Source: Acidobacteriota bacterium (lineage in GTDB: Bacteria > Acidobacteriota > Terriglobia > Terriglobales > Acidobacteriaceae). From it: a stretch of DNA of 9,845 nt. The stretch lies in NCBI GenBank assembly GCA_021810815.1, contig JAJZHR010000051.1:1-9845 (forward strand), read 5' to 3'. Both the position numbers and the translations under genes were made by a program. Below are positions 6,625 through 9,845 of this stretch, in pieces (position 1 is the stretch's first letter; the number at the start of each line of letters is the position of its first letter). Below the pieces are notes generated by a model. The model had not been told where the DNA came from, made no database searches, and saw only the letters and a program-made list of their open reading frames with translations.

Positions 6625-8394
6625 TTACCGAGAGGATTCCGCCAGATTGAGGATAGCCAGGAGAAGCGCAGGAATATAAACCGCTTCCAGCTTTTCTAAA
6701 GAAAGCTCTTCCATCCGGCGAAGTACCTCCTCAGCCGGCGTACATACGGAAAAATTGCTTGCAAGCGATCCCCCGCAGCCACTTGCCAGAGTTCTGGTGC
6801 CTGGCAGTGCCATAAAGCGCGGCACATGCAGGTGACGCAGAGCCTGCAATTCTTTGCGCACCAGTGCCTTGGGAAAGGCAACAGGCGCATCCCGTTGAAG
6901 AGCGCCGCGAAAAGCGGCCTGACGCCGATATTCCGAGCGTAGATTGCCAGGCTCTAGAGACTGGCTCAACAAGATGCCATAGGTGAGAGTATCGCGCAAC
7001 ACTACTCGCGGTGCATGTTCTCTTTCCAGCACCGAGCGCCAGTGTGACCCCGATGCAAGGAGCGCCTTGCGGATGTGCAACAACACACCGGCGGCCTGGC
7101 GATATCCTGCAAGAAGTTGCGGCATAGCCGTGAGCGCCGATGTCCTGCCCGGCGCATTGCCATGATCAAGGAGGACAGCGGGTGCCGTAGCAAGCGAGTA
7201 ACTCCCATCCGAAGCTACGAACCACTGCGGCAGCCCAAGACCAGATACGGGAGCCGCAGATCCAAACAGCCCTGAGACGTCTGGCATCCTGCTGAGTAAC
7301 TTGCGCGGAAGCAGGCCTGCACCTATAAGAGACTCAAAGAACGCGCCGAACGCCGTATTGCCTCTGGAATTTCCTGATGCCGGAGTGTCTACAAATCGCG
7401 GTGTCCCAAGGCATTCCGCATCGATAACTGCGGGGCCGCTGGGTGTGGCAATGACATTGCCCAGGTGCAGATCGGTCAGGCTGACATGATGTGCCAGACA
7501 AAGCATGGCACCGGCGGCATGCCAGTATCGCGTCCCGTCGGGACTTCCGCGCAGCCTATCCAGGGGCAGCACGGATTCAGTCCAGCCGTAGCGAGCAGGG
7601 CTGCTGCCCTCCAGCACCCGCACCGCAGGAAGGCGCAGCGCGGGCTCAGCCTCAGCAACAGCTTCGAGGAGTCGATGCCAAAGCCACTCGCCGCTTATGG
7701 GACGAGGCTTGTAATAAACGCAGCACCCGCCTGAGAAAACAATGCGTAACACCACATGCCCACCGGGGTGCGTATCGGAGGTAGTTCCGGACACCGACTC
7801 CAGCGGAGGAAGGGTCGCAACACCCAGCCACGCGGCTAGCCGCTGCCCATCTCGTTGCAGACGGTCGTGAAACGCTGCCATTGCTGCTATCCACTCGGAA
7901 ACAGCTTGTTGCAGAAGCGGTAAAAGCACAGGGAATTCACAAATAAGATCGCGCTCTACCAGGAGTGTGTGGTGGTCCGCCGTTTCGAGGTGGGCGGCAA
8001 TCGCCTGCGCCAGAATACCCCTCAGTCGCTCCCGAAGCAGTTCGAGCAACGCGTCGAGAGGAATCAACTCTCCCCCAAACACACGCTGCACAGCAGGTGT
8101 TCTGCGCTCCAGCCCAAGCAGAGCCCTGGCTAGCAACGGTTCGATCAGCGCCTCCATCTGCGGAGGCCATCCCCCAGGAACCGCGATGCCACCCGAAGCA
8201 TGGTCATAGCCAGGACCTGCCGCCTGGCACAGAGTGGGATCTGGCTGCAAGGTGCCCTGGTAACCCAGAACCAGCATCTGTCGGTCTTCGCCGTTCACGG
8301 GCAAACAGCCGCTCTTCAGGGCAGACTGACGCATACCGATAGTATGATGCAACGGTAAGCTGGTGAAGCGGCCACGATGCGCGGCTCTGCGCAT
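6625..8394 (-). CDS. LanM-type lanthipeptide dehydratase (DUF4135) without cyclase domain
   Basis: A 589-residue protein matching the N-terminal dehydratase half of class II lanthipeptide synthetases, which phosphorylate Ser/Thr with ATP and eliminate phosphate to give dehydroamino acids. Catalytic residues defined in CylM all have equivalents at the same spacing: Asp207 and His209 (SDTHPGG; CylM D252/H254), Lys229 (YYKPRP; K274), Asp308-x-His310-x2-Asn313 (TDLHLGN; D347/H349/N352), Asp325-x-Glu327 (VIDAE; D364/E366), and Arg463 with Thr469 (RVVLRDT; R506/T512). The LanC cyclase half, with its zinc-binding Cys/Cys-His motifs, is absent: the protein stops about where a dehydratase domain ends and only 135 non-coding bases follow. 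The ATG at 8394 is three bases after the phosphatase stop with no evident SD, suggesting coupling. Later starts (Met21) are possible, but the N-terminus is already shorter than CylM's. The likely substrate is the small peptide just downstream (inference). Confidence 0.87.
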   Translation of the reverse strand: MRRAAHRGRFTSLPLHHTIGMRQSALKSGCLPVNGEDRQMLVLGYQGTLQPDPTLCQAAGPGYDHASGGIAVPGGWPPQMEALIEPLLARALLGLERRTPAVQRVFGGELIPLDALLELLRERLRGILAQAIAAHLETADHHTLLVERDLICEFPVLLPLLQQAVSEWIAAMAAFHDRLQRDGQRLAAWLGVATLPPLESVSGTTSDTHPGGHVVLRIVFSGGCCVYYKPRPISGEWLWHRLLEAVAEAEPALRLPAVRVLEGSSPARYGWTESVLPLDRLRGSPDGTRYWHAAGAMLCLAHHVSLTDLHLGNVIATPSGPAVIDAECLGTPRFVDTPASGNSRGNTAFGAFFESLIGAGLLPRKLLSRMPDVSGLFGSAAPVSGLGLPQWFVASDGSYSLATAPAVLLDHGNAPGRTSALTAMPQLLAGYRQAAGVLLHIRKALLASGSHWRSVLEREHAPRVVLRDTLTYGILLSQSLEPGNLRSEYRRQAAFRGALQRDAPVAFPKALVRKELQALRHLHVPRFMALPGTRTLASGCGGSLASNFSVCTPAEEVLRRMEELSLEKLEAVYIPALLLAILNLAESSR

Positions 8395-8397
8395 CCG

Positions 8398-9845
8398 TTA
8401 GACTGCGCGGCCACCAGTCGTATCATCGGCGCGTCCGCTATAAGCCACCTGGACGATGGTGCAGTCGTCGCTGGCTGGGTTCCCCGCGCAAAAGGCGATC
8501 ATGTTCCCAAGCACACGTTGCAGGTCCGCGCAGAGGACAGTGGAATCCAGCCGATCTTCACCGAAAAACTCGCCTTGCGCGTTTTCCGCTTCCGTCAATC
8601 CATCGCTCACAAGAACGACGCGCCAACCGGGATGAAGCTTGGTGATGCCAGCAGCATAGTCGGCGTCTCGGAACAGGCCCACTGGAAGATTCGCCGTCTC
8701 AAGACGGGCGACTCCCGCGCCTGAGCATATCCGCGGTTGCACGTGGCCGCAGTTCATGTACTCGAGCGTACCGTCCGCATGAAGCCGCAGCAACAACATC
8801 GTTGCGTACTTGCCCACATTCTTCTTGCACAGATAACTATTTATCGCCGAGGCGATCACTTCGAGCGACTGCTGAGTCTGCAGTTGAACGTACAGCATGC
8901 CTTGCAGAGTTGCAGCCAGAATCGCAGCCGAAATTCCCTTGCCTGAAACATCCACCAGCACGACATTCAACATATCGTTGCCAGGAACAATATCGAAGAA
9001 GTCGCCGCCAACTGCCCTGCACGCTACGCTGTGCGCCTGCACTTCGGCAAAAGGAAACGCAGGGATCTGCACTGCCATCAATCCTTGCTGAATACCTGCT
9101 GCAATCTGCAGCTCCTCTTTATGCTGGCGGGCCTGGTCTTCAATGGCGGCGAGCTGCGCATTGTCGACCAGGGCCGCAGCCTCTCGGGCGATGGTCCTCA
9201 TCAACTCATGGTCCACATCTGAGACGCGCTCCGGCTGGAAGCGGCTTTCGAGATAGAGCGCGCCGAATACCCGGCTGGCCCAATCTTCGGCCATCTCCCC
9301 GCGGCGTGTCTCCCTCAACTGCCGGAGCGGAATGCAGATGATCTTATGAATATTGTGCGAGAGGATGCTCGCTGGAAGGCGGCCCTCCGCACTCACTGTA
9401 TCCGTCACCAGAAATTGGTCTGCACCTTCGATCGCCTGACGCATCACTGTCTGAGACACGGTGGATGTGTCCTTCAGCACGTGTCCCTCCGCGTCCATGC
9501 CAAGCGCCAGTTCCAGCACACCATTGGCATTCGCCAGAAAGACGTACCCGCGCTCCACTTTGGCCAGCGTCAGAGTCGACTCGAGAAGCGACGCCAAAAC
9601 ACGGTCCACCCTTCCTGCGCTATTCAGGTCCCGGGCAGCCTGCAGAAACCAGCGCAGCTTCTCAAGATCCGACTCATGCGCATTGATCCCCTGCATCTGC
9701 GCCAGTATGGTCAGGTTCGTCGACTCTTGACGGCCGTATGCCTCAAACCGCAGTTGAGGACCCTCGAGGTATCCAAACTGAATCGTGTCTTTCAGCAGGA
9801 GCTTGCGCCTGGCTACCTGCTCTCCGTTCACAAACGTTCCATGGC
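8398..9845 (-). CDS. FHA-GAF-SpoIIE (PP2C-type) Ser/Thr protein phosphatase, 5'-truncated by window edge
   Basis: The frame is open through the right edge; 481 residues are visible, starting HGTFVNGEQV, which is the end of an FHA phosphothreonine-binding domain (the GTxVNG loop). The GTG at 9829-9831 is therefore internal, not a start. A GAF-type sensory domain follows at visible residues about 60-225, then a short coiled linker and an RsbU/SpoIIE-like PP2C domain with all metal-binding signatures: GGDFFD (279-284), VDVSGKG (297-303), SDGLTEA (413-419) and ASDDCT near the C-terminus. It should be an active, ligand- and phosphoprotein-regulated phosphatase acting on phosphoserine/threonine of a regulator such as an anti-anti-sigma factor. 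No such partner is in the window. It ends in TAA three bases before the dehydratase start, so the two are probably co-transcribed. The architecture is common in Acidobacteriota; any direct role in the RiPP-like cluster is unproven. Confidence 0.93.
   Translation of the reverse strand, partial: HGTFVNGEQVARRKLLLKDTIQFGYLEGPQLRFEAYGRQESTNLTILAQMQGINAHESDLEKLRWFLQAARDLNSAGRVDRVLASLLESTLTLAKVERGYVFLANANGVLELALGMDAEGHVLKDTSTVSQTVMRQAIEGADQFLVTDTVSAEGRLPASILSHNIHKIICIPLRQLRETRRGEMAEDWASRVFGALYLESRFQPERVSDVDHELMRTIAREAAALVDNAQLAAIEDQARQHKEELQIAAGIQQGLMAVQIPAFPFAEVQAHSVACRAVGGDFFDIVPGNDMLNVVLVDVSGKGISAAILAATLQGMLYVQLQTQQSLEVIASAINSYLCKKNVGKYATMLLLRLHADGTLEYMNCGHVQPRICSGAGVARLETANLPVGLFRDADYAAGITKLHPGWRVVLVSDGLTEAENAQGEFFGEDRLDSTVLCADLQRVLGNMIAFCAGNPASDDCTIVQVAYSGRADDTTGGRAV

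Noticed and set aside
9829..9831. GTG as the start of the phosphatase
   Set aside because: The frame continues upstream into HGTF, part of the FHA GTxVNG loop, so the GTG encodes an internal Val.
1..9845. tRNA, rRNA, CRISPR arrays, insertion sequences or attachment sites
   Set aside because: No cloverleaf-like segments, regularly spaced repeats, transposase motifs or terminal inverted repeats were seen by reading; a weak or degenerate element could be missed without computation.

Overview
The window looks like a chromosomal stretch from an Acidobacteriota-type soil bacterium (probably class Terriglobia). This is inferred from moderately high G+C, an FHA-GAF-SpoIIE phosphatase, a Ser/Thr kinase fused to a TolB/FlgO-like domain and TPRs, and a secreted TPR protein of a style common in that phylum. 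No 16S gene or other phylogenetic marker is present. Every supported gene lies on the minus strand, so the window reads from right to left, and both outermost genes are cut by the window edges.

In transcription order the layout is: (1) 9845-8398, FHA-GAF-SpoIIE/PP2C protein phosphatase, lacking its N-terminus; (2) 8394-6625, a 589-residue LanM-type (DUF4135) lanthipeptide dehydratase with all recognisable phosphorylation and elimination residues but no LanC cyclase domain; (3) a 135-nt leader with inverted repeats and a possible promoter; (4) 6489-6283, a 68-residue cysteine-free peptide shaped like a RiPP precursor; (5) 6219-5482, a heme-oxygenase-like diiron oxidase/oxygenase; (6) 5477-3051, a Ser/Thr kinase-TolB/FlgO-TPR protein; (7) 3064-2306, a papain/C39-like cysteine peptidase-like protein overlapping the kinase stop; (8) 2154-1304, a TPR protein broken by a frameshift and a nonsense codon; (9) 1117-1, the N-terminal part of a secreted six-hairpin (alpha/alpha)6 glycosidase-like enzyme.

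The centre of interest is the block 8394-5482, with 9845-2306 as its possible full extent. The dehydratase would phosphorylate Ser/Thr of a peptide and eliminate phosphate to give dehydroalanine/dehydrobutyrine. The adjacent small peptide has Ser and Thr in its C-terminal tail but no Cys anywhere, so the missing cyclase domain and the missing Cys agree with each other. The diiron enzyme next to it could carry out a second, oxidative step, and the papain-like protein is a candidate leader peptidase. I infer a candidate non-lanthionine RiPP pathway making dehydrated, possibly oxidised linear peptides. This rests on gene content and motifs only. The phosphatase and kinase at the two ends may be regulators of the cluster or unrelated signalling genes.

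Downstream, the TPR gene is decayed and the glycosidase appears to start a separate unit with its own strong ribosome binding site.
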